Positions 6,677 to 15,171 of a stretch of DNA of 40,334 nucleotides are shown here, in pieces. This stretch comes from Candidatus Woesearchaeota archaeon (GTDB lineage: Archaea > Nanobdellota > Nanobdellia > Woesearchaeales > GW2011-AR15). A program made the position numbers and the translations under genes. The notes beneath the pieces are model-generated. The model was not told the DNA's origin. It saw nothing but the letters and a program-made list of their open reading frames with translations, and did not search any database. How positions within the stretch are numbered: position 1 is the first letter of the stretch; every line of letters starts with the position of its first letter. Location of the stretch: assembly GCA_014729915.1 (NCBI GenBank), contig WJJD01000155.1:1-40334 (forward strand), given 5' to 3'.

Positions 6677-8705
6677 TGACTTGGTTGAAACATTATTACG
6701 AGAAGAAATTGATCAAAAAGATAATTTGGATAAGATAATTGAAGAATTAAATAATGGAAGGAAAAAATTAAAAGAATGGAATAAACCAGGGAATTCTCCA
6801 TTCAACGCTGATTTAGCTCCACTCAAAAAAAGTAGAATTATTGATGAATATATTTACGGTAGTCCTCTTTGCTTAATTATAGAACTATTCTATGAAAATT
6901 CAATAGGAACTGTAAATAGAGATATTAACAACAGAGAAGGATTTGAGTTATTTAGTGCAATTATAAATAACATTTCAATATTTAAATCTTATTTAGAAAA
7001 CTTTTATTCTGAAAAAGATAAAGAGCTTTTTATAGCTCTGATTCCAAAAATTTTAAGGTATGGAATTTCACTTGATAACTTCTCAGAGTTTTACAGGGAA
7101 TTTACAAATACTTATGATCTCCAGAAGATTACAACTAAAGAACAGCTTAATGAAAAATTTGCAGAAAATCTTGAAAAAAGATTCGGTTATAAACCAAAAA
7201 GCCTTGATTTTGATTCAATGTTAAGACTGCTTTGTTATAGGACAGTTAAAGATGAATATGATAAATCTCCTCAAAAAGTAAGGCTTCCTTTAATTGATGA
7301 AAAAATAGCAATTGCAGAATTAATGAAAAGACATGATCAGAATAAGAATAAAAAATACAATGCAGGTTCCGGGATTCTGGGAGAAGAAGATATTGACATG
7401 AGGTTAAGAACTAATGATCTTGGAGCATTTTCTGAATTCAATCAGTTATATTGGTTATTACAAAAAAAAAGTACATCCAAGTTCATTCCTCAAATTGCAG
7501 TGGCTTATCAATTAGATTCAAAAATCCCAGAAAGATTTGAAGATCTTTTCAAAGAGAATGGTATTCTTACTAACAGAAACTATACAAATATATTACAAAA
7601 ATATGAAGGAGGAATTAATCTTCTGAATTATCAAAAATTTGTTAAAGACATGACTAATTTAATTAATGGAATATTATCCAGAAACCCTAAAATCCAAAAG
7701 GATCTTTTGATGGAATTCAGAACACATCTTGAAACCCTGGCTTATGGGGTTAAATTCGGAACAAATATCCAAAAAATACAGGTTGATACTGGATATAATT
7801 TTGTAGAAAACATTACAGATCTTACAAGAGCTTGTTTTTCTCCTTCACAAGAACCTGATGATAAATTAAAAAGAGAATTTTCTCTATTATATGAGCTAGA
7901 TCCTGATGTAAATATTATCGGGATGTATGGTTATCCTAAAGGAAAAAGAGGACCTCAATTAGCAAAGGCAATAACTTTTATTCGAGACCATGTTTATTAT
8001 AAACAAGGAAAAGAAAAAAGAGAAAAAGCATTAGTTGTTGATGGACTTATTGCATCAGAATTTTTAGAATATCTTCCCGAGGGAATTGACTGGAGAGAAA
8101 TCATGTATAATTCAATAATGAAACATGCAGACAATATAGGAGCAAAAAAGGTTCTTTTAAATCTTGAAAACAGCGGATCACAAAGAAGTGTTAATATGTT
8201 TAAACAATATGTTGTTGAAAGAGCACTTGAACAAAAAGTTATTCAAAAGGAAGATATAAAATGTAAAAATGGTGGAAGACAAGGTCCAAAAATAACTATA
8301 AGAAAACAAAATATTAAACGAATCGGGAGTTCAGTTGAAATTGATTCCGGAAAGAGTTTTGATTATACACATAGGGTGGATTATTGCTTATCAAGAGATA
8401 GTAATTCTGCACCTGAAAAAACTGCAGGAATAGATTCTTCCGGCTTTTATTATGGTCAGCAGTACTTTGATTCTTTGTTTGGATGGAATTTATTTGTTTT
8501 GAAAAACAGGGAAAATATTGAAAAACAGAGTGAACAAAAAGGAATTACTGAACTTACAAGAGAATATGTTGCTGATCTTTTAGATTATGAAAAAAGAGAA
8601 ACACAAGAACAAGGCAGAGGAATTCATCATAAAGATAGGATGATAAGACCGGAATGGAATTTAGGTATCGGTTACATGAATGCAATTGAATTTAAACTTG
8701 AGTAA
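6669..8705 (+). CDS. 678-residue protein of unknown function
   Basis: A large soluble protein without signal peptide or membrane segment; I recognise no family. It is rich in charged helices through about residue 400. A more globular part follows, with NIIGMYGYPKGKRGPQLAKA and EKALVVDGLIASEFLEYLPE, then GAKKVLLNLENSGSQRSVNM, which loosely recalls an acetyltransferase core (strand, then N-x-x-S motif) but is too weak to call. The C-terminal part has YDYT/HRVDYCLSRDS and ends GIHHKDRMIRPEWNLGIGYM. It is co-transcribed with the RHH protein and converges on the Lrp-type regulator with a 14-base overlap. Its place beside a dead transposase suggests mobile or accessory origin. Confidence 0.75.
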   Translation: MSNDLVETLLREEIDQKDNLDKIIEELNNGRKKLKEWNKPGNSPFNADLAPLKKSRIIDEYIYGSPLCLIIELFYENSIGTVNRDINNREGFELFSAIINNISIFKSYLENFYSEKDKELFIALIPKILRYGISLDNFSEFYREFTNTYDLQKITTKEQLNEKFAENLEKRFGYKPKSLDFDSMLRLLCYRTVKDEYDKSPQKVRLPLIDEKIAIAELMKRHDQNKNKKYNAGSGILGEEDIDMRLRTNDLGAFSEFNQLYWLLQKKSTSKFIPQIAVAYQLDSKIPERFEDLFKENGILTNRNYTNILQKYEGGINLLNYQKFVKDMTNLINGILSRNPKIQKDLLMEFRTHLETLAYGVKFGTNIQKIQVDTGYNFVENITDLTRACFSPSQEPDDKLKREFSLLYELDPDVNIIGMYGYPKGKRGPQLAKAITFIRDHVYYKQGKEKREKALVVDGLIASEFLEYLPEGIDWREIMYNSIMKHADNIGAKKVLLNLENSGSQRSVNMFKQYVVERALEQKVIQKEDIKCKNGGRQGPKITIRKQNIKRIGSSVEIDSGKSFDYTHRVDYCLSRDSNSAPEKTAGIDSSGFYYGQQYFDSLFGWNLFVLKNRENIEKQSEQKGITELTREYVADLLDYEKRETQEQGRGIHHKDRMIRPEWNLGIGYMNAIEFKLE

Positions 8706-9729
8706 GATTAATATCAAATTTATACTGGTTAAAAACAACCAATGAGTCACAGGTTATTATTTCTTCAGAGAATTTTGTCCTAATACTATTTAATATATTG
8801 TAAAAATGAGCATTATTTTTAGAAAAAACACTAATCTGGTAGTTCCAATCACCTTTAAATTTCATATACCAGGGAACACATCTTAAAGTTTTCATATAGC
8901 TTAAAAATTTTTTTTCATCAATATTTTTAATTTTAAAAAGAATCTTATGCCATTGAAATCCAAGAAAACTCAGGGAAATCATTGGAATGAATCCTTTGAT
9001 TATTTTACTTTTTGTTAATTTTTTTAATCTATTTTCAACAGCTGTTCTGGAGTAATTTATTTTATCTCCGATTTCTTTTATATTAATCCTAGCATTATGC
9101 TGCAGGATTTCAAGTATTTTTAAGTCAGTTTCATCAAAACCTGATTCAGAAATTTCTACATTTAACTCCTTATAAAAAGATGATTTGTTAATCCGGTAAT
9201 TTTGTTTTTTAAAAGAATCTTTTCTGTCTACTAATAATTTCAATCCAAGATATTTTTCTTTTTCAATTGAGAGAACAACATAATCATGTATTAGGTCTCC
9301 ATAAGTTTTCATTAATTTATTAAAGATATTTTCAAATTCATCATTATTTTTATGTGTAATAAAGACTCTTAGATCCCATCTTCCCCCGCATGCCTGGACA
9401 CGATTTATTTCTTTTATTTTCACAAGTTCCTCAATTACATTATTGAAATTATCAAATTTTCTTATTTTTATACATAGAAGGGTTATTTTTAAGTTGATTT
9501 TGTTAGAGTCAATAATTGTAAAAAAACCATTTAAAATCTTTTTTTGTTTTAAGTTTTCAATCCTGTAATAAACAACTTCTCTGCTGACATTCAATTTCTT
9601 GCCTATATATGATAAAGAAAATCTTGAATTTATACTTAAAAGATATAATATTTCTTTATCAAGATTATCTAGTTTTTCTCTTTGAGGAAGATCATAAATT
9701 TGTCCTACAAAAGATTTTTTTTCCTGCAT
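8692..9729 (-). CDS. double Lrp/AsnC-family transcription regulator
   Basis: 345 residues, about twice the usual 150. Two complete modules follow each other. Module 1 has the helix-turn-helix LDKEILYLLSINSRFSLSYI then GKKLNVSREVVYYRIENLKQ; module 2 has TDLKILEILQHNARINIKEI then GDKINYSRTAVENRLKKLTK. Each is followed by the RAM-like effector part. A natural tandem would act as a single-chain dimer. Ligand and targets are unknown. Its TATA-like stretch (about 9751-9763) lies near 26 bases before the ATG, so it is leaderless and divergent from the gene at 9861, a likely target. Confidence 0.85.
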   Translation of the reverse strand: MQEKKSFVGQIYDLPQREKLDNLDKEILYLLSINSRFSLSYIGKKLNVSREVVYYRIENLKQKKILNGFFTIIDSNKINLKITLLCIKIRKFDNFNNVIEELVKIKEINRVQACGGRWDLRVFITHKNNDEFENIFNKLMKTYGDLIHDYVVLSIEKEKYLGLKLLVDRKDSFKKQNYRINKSSFYKELNVEISESGFDETDLKILEILQHNARINIKEIGDKINYSRTAVENRLKKLTKSKIIKGFIPMISLSFLGFQWHKILFKIKNIDEKKFLSYMKTLRCVPWYMKFKGDWNYQISVFSKNNAHFYNILNSIRTKFSEEIITCDSLVVFNQYKFDINLTQV

Positions 9730-9860
9730 ATTTTTATATTTTTACTAATTTATATATAAATTTTATTGTTTTGATAAAAAATTTAATAAAAATATTTATA
9801 TATTAAATATTAGTTCTTGTAATTACTTTAAAATGATAAAAAATTGAAAGGTGATAATAA
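9730..9860. promoter_or_regulatory. divergent promoter region
   Basis: This 131-base AT-rich gap serves both sides. For the Lrp-type gene, TTTATATATAAAT lies at about 9751-9763 (minus sense). For the 407-residue gene, ATTTATATATTA lies at about 9793-9804 and a canonical GGTGAT binding site at 9852-9857. The two TATA stretches are similar and close enough for one regulator to control both directions. Confidence 0.5.
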
Positions 9861-11084
9861 ATGTCAACTCAAGAAGAATTCAATAGTTTTTCACAACAGG
9901 TTAATTCATTAGAACAAGTAATTAGAAAAGCAAAAGGAGATTTTTTTAAACAAGAAGATAGGGTTTTAGAAGCTTGTCTTCAGGCTATTAAATCTGATTA
10001 TAAAGAAACTCAAAGTTTAAAAACAAATACACAGTTTCCTGATTCAAGTGAACTTCATTATCGTTTTTATCAAAGAATTAAGGAACATTTGTTAAATTAT
10101 ACTCAAGAAAAACAAAATATTATTTCTTTATTGCATTGGTATAAGCAAGAAGGAGGAGTAGTTCCAAATTTTGATGCTTCAGATAATTCACAATTATCAT
10201 ACGTAATTGGTAATGCAATAGCTCATTCTGTGTTTAATTCGTCAGATAGATCTTCTCTTGAATTTAATCCTTTTGATGTTCTCGAGAAAAGAGTCGGCAA
10301 TTTATCAGGAGAAAAAACAGGCTTTGCACAAGACATAGATAAAAAGGCATTCTGGAAAGGATTTTGCCAGAGAATATTTGGAATAAATGAAATCCAAACA
10401 AGAATATATGATTCTATAAAACAAGATCTATCTGAAGATGAAATAACAGAACAGGAAATAAAAGAATTATTATCATTTAACCCGGAAATAAGCCAGGATA
10501 CAATTTCAAGGGCATTAAGTGTTCATTTTGGAGACAGTTTTAATAGTCTAACAAGGAATAATTCTGGTTACAAATTAAGTTTATCATTAAAAAAATGCTC
10601 TAGTTCAAGTTATGAAGAATTACCAGATATTTGTCTTGATTTAGATCAGGAATATTGTATTTCAAGCGGAATAGAAGTATCTTATAAAAGAACTTTTAAA
10701 AGAAGTAAAAAACAAGACAGGCTTGATTTAATACAACAGATATTTAATCAATTATGTATGCCCGGACAAATTATTGATAAGCAGGAAGAGGTTAGATATG
10801 CGGCAGATCTGGTAGTTGATTCAAATGAAAATAGATTTTATCTTAATCAGGATTTTAAAAAATCAGGTTCTCTTGATACTGAAAAAATAACAGAATTTGC
10901 ACAAGATAAAATATATGATCCTGACAATACTTTCGAAAGTATATATGTATCTCAAGCTGGAGGAGAAGACAAGTTTATTGAAATTAAACAGCCTTTTGGA
11001 AGAAAAACAGTAGAATTAATTCTTAATTACAGACTAAGAAAAGGACAGAAACTTGACCTTTATTCAATGCATGCTAATGTTTAA
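9861..11084 (+). CDS. 407-residue protein of unknown function
   Basis: The start is secure: GGTGAT lies a few bases before the ATG. The product is soluble, Gln- and Ser-rich and mostly helical at the start (MSTQEEFNSFSQQVNSLEQV). The second half has more strand (ISSGIEVSYKRTFKRSKKQD) and ends RLRKGQKLDLYSMHANV. I recognise no family. After its TAA, the same frame stays open for another 183 codons, then a TAG, then 127 more (see the next entry), so this may be the intact first part of a formerly longer gene. It is divergent from the double Lrp regulator. Confidence 0.65.
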   Translation: MSTQEEFNSFSQQVNSLEQVIRKAKGDFFKQEDRVLEACLQAIKSDYKETQSLKTNTQFPDSSELHYRFYQRIKEHLLNYTQEKQNIISLLHWYKQEGGVVPNFDASDNSQLSYVIGNAIAHSVFNSSDRSSLEFNPFDVLEKRVGNLSGEKTGFAQDIDKKAFWKGFCQRIFGINEIQTRIYDSIKQDLSEDEITEQEIKELLSFNPEISQDTISRALSVHFGDSFNSLTRNNSGYKLSLSLKKCSSSSYEELPDICLDLDQEYCISSGIEVSYKRTFKRSKKQDRLDLIQQIFNQLCMPGQIIDKQEEVRYAADLVVDSNENRFYLNQDFKKSGSLDTEKITEFAQDKIYDPDNTFESIYVSQAGGEDKFIEIKQPFGRKTVELILNYRLRKGQKLDLYSMHANV

Positions 11085-12020
11085 TTAAAAAACACAAAGA
11101 AGATAAAAAAAAGAATTCAAAAATTACCAAATCACAACCCAAAAACCAGAAAAGTAAAAGAAGGAAAGATTTACTATATTCCTTTAGTTTTTTCAAGCCT
11201 GGATTCTTTTGTGGAATTATATAAAACACATGGATTCCATTATATGGATACGATATTACAGAGGAATTGTAAAATAACACCTTATTTTGATGCTTCAATT
11301 CCTGTTGAGACTGCAATTAATTCTGGAAAAATAAATCAACTTACAGAAGAATGGAAGGGAGATAGTTATTTAGAAATATTTTATGATCCAAAAAATTCGG
11401 ATTTATCTGTTAATTTTATTTATCTTATTGAAGAAAAAAATGGACAAAATATCATTCATGATATCTCAGGAACTATTACTTATTCATATCCTGAACGAAT
11501 ATGGGATCAAAAGTATATAGATAGGGTAATTAGCTTAATGGAAAAAATAAAAGAAAAATCTGGTAAAAAACTGAAGATAGGTTACGGCTCAATTATATTT
11601 CAGGAAGGTCGTGACCCTATATTTAGTGCTTATTAGCAGGATCATAATCCAAGCTTTGAAAGGACTATAATAGCTGCACCTTTTAGTTTAACTTCTCTAA
11701 GGGATTTAAAACAAAAACCATTATATACTGAAGGAGAAGCTATTAGGTTTACTGGACCTGATAATAGTTTATATGAAGTTAGCCAAGGAGATATTTCTGA
11801 TGTAACAGCAAAAATATTAACCCGGGAAGCAGAAATAGCAATGCAGGGATATGGCTATGATATGATTGTTTATCTATCTCAACAAGGAGAAAATATCTCT
11901 CCTTATCATATGATAGTTGTCCCATCAGATAATCCAAAGTTTGTGTGTTCTGTTGGAATTAATTCTGGAAGTTTAGAACCAACTCCCAAAATTAAATATC
12001 ACAGGATTCAAATGGAATAA
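11085..12020 (+). pseudogene. broken gene in frame with the 407-residue gene, split by a TAG
   Basis: Directly after the TAA at 11082-11084, the frame is open to TAG (11634-11636), then again to TAA (12018-12020). The text looks like protein throughout: KEGKIYYIPLVFSSLDSFVE before, IGYGSIIFQEGRDPIFSAY up to the TAG, and GYGYDMIVYLSQQGENIS after it. No ATG or TTG occurs in the first 42 codons, and the only early start is a GTG at 11211 with no binding site. The likeliest reading is a gene that lost its start and gained a stop. TAG ends other genes here, so recoding is unlikely. No family is recognised. Confidence 0.6.
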
Positions 12021-12021
12021 A

Positions 12022-12090
12022 ATTGAAAAAATTTGATGATATTGGAACAAATCATACATTTCATATAATAAAAAAAGGAAAAAAATCAAA
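12022..12090 (+). pseudogene. fragment related to the 194-residue radical SAM partner
   Basis: Reading from 12022 gives LKKFDDIGTNHTFHIIKKGKK, which matches LKKYDDVGSDHTIHITKKSKK in the protein encoded at 4629-5213: 14 of 21 positions are identical and most others are conservative. Homology starts right after the stop of the preceding broken gene and ends where the decayed PIN gene begins. It is a leftover of a second copy of that family. Confidence 0.7.
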
Positions 12091-12322
12091 TCCCGAACAA
12101 TTTCCCAAATTCTTTTATCTTAATTATTTTTGTTTTCTCAAATATTTTTTCTTTTAAAAAATTTCTATTTTCTGTAACAAGATAAGTTTTTCAAAGGAAG
12201 TCTCCCAATCCGGAACGACTTTTTCTGCTAAAAGCAAAGGAATTACTTCCAGATTATCCTGTTATTCCCTCCGAGAGAACAGAACTTCTCTCTGCAAAAA
12301 TATCAAGAAGAATGTTGTATAA
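12086..12322 (-). pseudogene. decayed PIN-domain (VapC-like) gene
   Basis: Three pieces in different frames join in order on the minus strand: YNILLDIFAERSSVLSEGIT, then NLEVIPLLLAEKVVPDWETS plus FEKLILLQ, then TYLVTENRNFLKEKIFEKTK ending in a TGA near 12086. The order (an early LLD, a late LVTENRNF) fits a PIN domain, but at least two frameshifts break it and no start codon is seen. It contrasts with the intact vapBC at 2.5-3.1 kb. Confidence 0.5.
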
Positions 12323-12354
12323 AAATTTTTTATTTTTAATTAATTAAATACAAA

Positions 12355-13452
12355 TCAAGGAAGCCAGGTTTTCGGATTCTTAAGTTTTTCAGGGAGATAA
12401 TCGCTCATGACAAAATTCAGGCCGTGTTTTGCAAGTGCCTGCTGCTCAGCTCTTTTCTTTATCTTTGCCATCTCAATTAAAGCTTTCTGCCACTGCTTGA
12501 AATGCTTGACAAAAGGATCGTTTTTTACTCCATCTTTTATCCTTTTTATATCTCTATCTTTTAATGGATGTGTAGGAAGATCATAGTTTTTAATGTCTCT
12601 TGTTGTGATTCCTATAAGTTTTGCCTGAGGCACACAAAAATACTGGTTGATATGAGCTGCATTTCCTGAGCCTACTTTTAATGTCCTGTAGATATTTAAA
12701 AATCCATACGGATCAGCATCAACAAAAGCAAAAACTGGAATCTTCATCTCATCACTCAGCCTTCTTACAAATCTCCTGCATGCCCTTGTAGGTACTCCTC
12801 CCATTGAAACCAGCACACAGCTTGCTTTCTTATAATAGCCGTGCTTAACTAATCTTTGAAACATACCTGCTGACTCAATGACAAGAACAAATTTTGCTTT
12901 TGTCTCAAACTTAAGGTGCTCAACTGAAATCGGGACAGAATAAGCTCCTGAGCCGAACTTTGTGCAGTCAATCTTTATCTCTTTTCCTGTATTCGGATCA
13001 ATATCAATGACCTTAAGCTCTCCTGCAACATCTCCTCCTTTTTCCTCAGGGATGAACCCAAGCTGCTCCCTGTTTACTCGACACATTGCCTCAACATCAT
13101 CCATGACCCTGTCTGATTCATTCTGTTCATCAAACCTTGCATCCTCCCAGTTCTTTGAGACATAATAGATCTCCCTTTTGGTTGCTATATCATCTGTCTC
13201 AACCAGCTCTTTTGATACATCCATCATCCTCAATGTCTGGGCAAATTTTTTAACAGTTGAAGCTGTCAATGTCCTTATTTTTTCTCTATCCTGGATTTCA
13301 AAGTATCCCTTATCAGGATCATAATCTACATTAGAAAGAGATCTTATTGGAAGAGCTAATTTAGGCTTTTTCTTATGCAAAACACTATCATATATATTGT
13401 CAGCTATATCTTTTATTTTTTCTACAACCTGGGCATCCTGTTCAGTTTTCAT
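12355..13452 (-). CDS. top6A: DNA topoisomerase VI subunit A
   Basis: 365 residues, normal length. The A subunit cuts and rejoins both DNA strands. The winged-helix active site is TKREIYYVSKNW, with Y97 (or Y96) as the nucleophile, as in Spo11. The Toprim domain shows VLVIESAGMFQRL (Glu) and VFAFVDADPYGF (Asp-x-Asp), which bind magnesium. The gene begins inside the end of top6B (four-base ATGA overlap), so the heterotetramer subunits are made by coupled translation. It is core archaeal machinery, here directly beside a zone of decayed accessory genes. Confidence 0.97.
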   Translation of the reverse strand: MKTEQDAQVVEKIKDIADNIYDSVLHKKKPKLALPIRSLSNVDYDPDKGYFEIQDREKIRTLTASTVKKFAQTLRMMDVSKELVETDDIATKREIYYVSKNWEDARFDEQNESDRVMDDVEAMCRVNREQLGFIPEEKGGDVAGELKVIDIDPNTGKEIKIDCTKFGSGAYSVPISVEHLKFETKAKFVLVIESAGMFQRLVKHGYYKKASCVLVSMGGVPTRACRRFVRRLSDEMKIPVFAFVDADPYGFLNIYRTLKVGSGNAAHINQYFCVPQAKLIGITTRDIKNYDLPTHPLKDRDIKRIKDGVKNDPFVKHFKQWQKALIEMAKIKKRAEQQALAKHGLNFVMSDYLPEKLKNPKTWLP

Positions 13453-15083
13453 TTTTTCTTAATCTTAAAATCTTCTCCGTTCAGTCTTTTATCATTACTT
13501 ATTGCATCTTTTATTTCAGGAAGTTTCATTGACCTGGATTTTTCAAGAACTGCCCTTAGATATTCTTCAAGCCTGTCCTTCTGAGAATCATCCAAATCCA
13601 GTATATTTTTTAATGCAATGCTTACATGAGGCAGATACTTAGAAATATAGTCAATTTTTTTAAGTTCTCTTTTTATCCTTTTTTTCTTTGCAAGATATCT
13701 TCCAAGATCCCGTCCGCATTCCTGTAAAGCAAGTTTGATCTCTTTTATTATTTCAGGATAATGGGCAATTGCTTCTTTTGCTTCAGATGTAAAGGGAACC
13801 CATGTTGAAGCCATATGCACTAAAATTACACATGGTCCTGTCGGATAGCTGTTTCTTGACTGTCTTAATTTATAATTTCTCCAATTCGTCTTTATCACAG
13901 ATTCTGAAATTGCACAAGCACCTTTCTGGTAAAGCAAAGGGACGCGGTTTGCAAAACGCATTATCTGTACAGAATCATCTGCAGAAAGATCGCCGCCGTA
14001 TGCTATTGCAGCCTCTATTATAAATGGGTTTCCCCTGTATACTGAAGGATCGCGGGTTGTTGAAGTATAAAATTCTGCCTGTATCTCTTTTTTTATGCCT
14101 TTTAATATAAGATCATGGCCTATTGGTGAGATACAGTCTGTCTGGGGATTCATGATTTTTGTCTTCTTGATTCCCTTTATCAGTTTTTCAGCCATATCCC
14201 TGGAAATTTTTCTTGGTTTTGTTTTAGGAAGAAGAGTAGAGTTTTTACAGATTTTTTTTGCTGTTCCTCTGCCGACCCTTGAAAATTCATTCATCAGAAA
14301 CGACTGTAATGTCTTGTGTTTTGTTGCCTGAAGCATCTTAATTAATATACCCAATTCAACCCCATAAGGATGCGGCATTATCTCTTTTGCTTCCTCAGGC
14401 TTTTTTTCTGTTGCCCTGGGGTAAATTGTCTGTTCTGCTTTTGGATTAGTATAGATTATTGTTGCATGAGGATTTATAATTGCAGTATCTTTTATATACT
14501 CATCAACTGACTGGGAACCTCTCATGTATGATCCTTCAAGATCAATTTCAATTCTTGTGCCGTGCTCTTTTTCCCACTCTCTTTCTTCCTGTTTTAAAAT
14601 CTTTGGCTTATTTTTTTTTGTGTCAAGCTTTAATTCAGTATAAACCGCCTTATGATCTCTTCCGATTTTTGAAATTATCTTTGCAGGTCTTCCTGTTGTA
14701 AGCTGTCCGTACATGACACTTGCAGAAATTCCGATTCCTTGTTGTCCGCGGGCCTGCTTTAAGACATGGAATTTGCTTCCGTAAAGCAATCTTGCAAAGA
14801 TATGGGGAATCTGTTTTTTTACAATTCCGGGTCCGTTATCTTCAACACAGATCCGGAACCTGTCATCACCAAAATCAATTATCTCAATATGAAGTTCAGG
14901 CAGAATATTTGCTTCTTCACATGCATCGAGCGCATTGTCAACTGCCTCTTTTACAGTTGTTAAAAGTGCTTTTTTTGTATTATCAAACCCTAGAAGATGC
15001 CTATTTTTTTCAAAGAATTCCGCTACACTGATCGCTTTCTGTCTTTTTGCTAATTCAAATGCAATCGGTTTTGAATTTCCCAC
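13449..15083 (-). CDS. top6B: DNA topoisomerase VI subunit B
   Basis: 544 residues, normal length. This GHKL ATPase subunit drives DNA passage. Visible motifs are the N box TTVKEAVDNALDA (E46, N50), the Mg/ATP loop EDNGPGI (81-87) and the lid GQQGIG (113-118). The transducer part contains the NPFIIEAAIAYGG region and PLLYQKGACAI. The start is a GTG at 15083 with a GAGGG site about ten bases before it; a TATA-like TTTATAAAG lies further up on the minus strand near 15130-15140. It is first in a two-gene operon with top6A. Confidence 0.97.
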   Translation of the reverse strand: MGNSKPIAFELAKRQKAISVAEFFEKNRHLLGFDNTKKALLTTVKEAVDNALDACEEANILPELHIEIIDFGDDRFRICVEDNGPGIVKKQIPHIFARLLYGSKFHVLKQARGQQGIGISASVMYGQLTTGRPAKIISKIGRDHKAVYTELKLDTKKNKPKILKQEEREWEKEHGTRIEIDLEGSYMRGSQSVDEYIKDTAIINPHATIIYTNPKAEQTIYPRATEKKPEEAKEIMPHPYGVELGILIKMLQATKHKTLQSFLMNEFSRVGRGTAKKICKNSTLLPKTKPRKISRDMAEKLIKGIKKTKIMNPQTDCISPIGHDLILKGIKKEIQAEFYTSTTRDPSVYRGNPFIIEAAIAYGGDLSADDSVQIMRFANRVPLLYQKGACAISESVIKTNWRNYKLRQSRNSYPTGPCVILVHMASTWVPFTSEAKEAIAHYPEIIKEIKLALQECGRDLGRYLAKKKRIKRELKKIDYISKYLPHVSIALKNILDLDDSQKDRLEEYLRAVLEKSRSMKLPEIKDAISNDKRLNGEDFKIKKK

Positions 15084-15171
15084 TCTTTTTTTCCCTCTTT
15101 AAATTTAAGATTTTTAAAAAGTTCACTCTTTATAAAACTTTTTGATAACTGGAATATATATATTTGATTCT

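Noticed and set aside
11634-11636. TAG inside the broken gene as a pyrrolysine codon
   Set aside because: TAG ends the 194-residue gene (5211-5213) in a normal way, the gene also lacks a start codon, and its surroundings are full of decayed genes. No pylTSBCD gene is in the window.
13802-14963. Several plus-strand frames of 65-103 codons opposite top6B
   Set aside because: They are antisense to an unambiguous core gene, without promoters or family signals.
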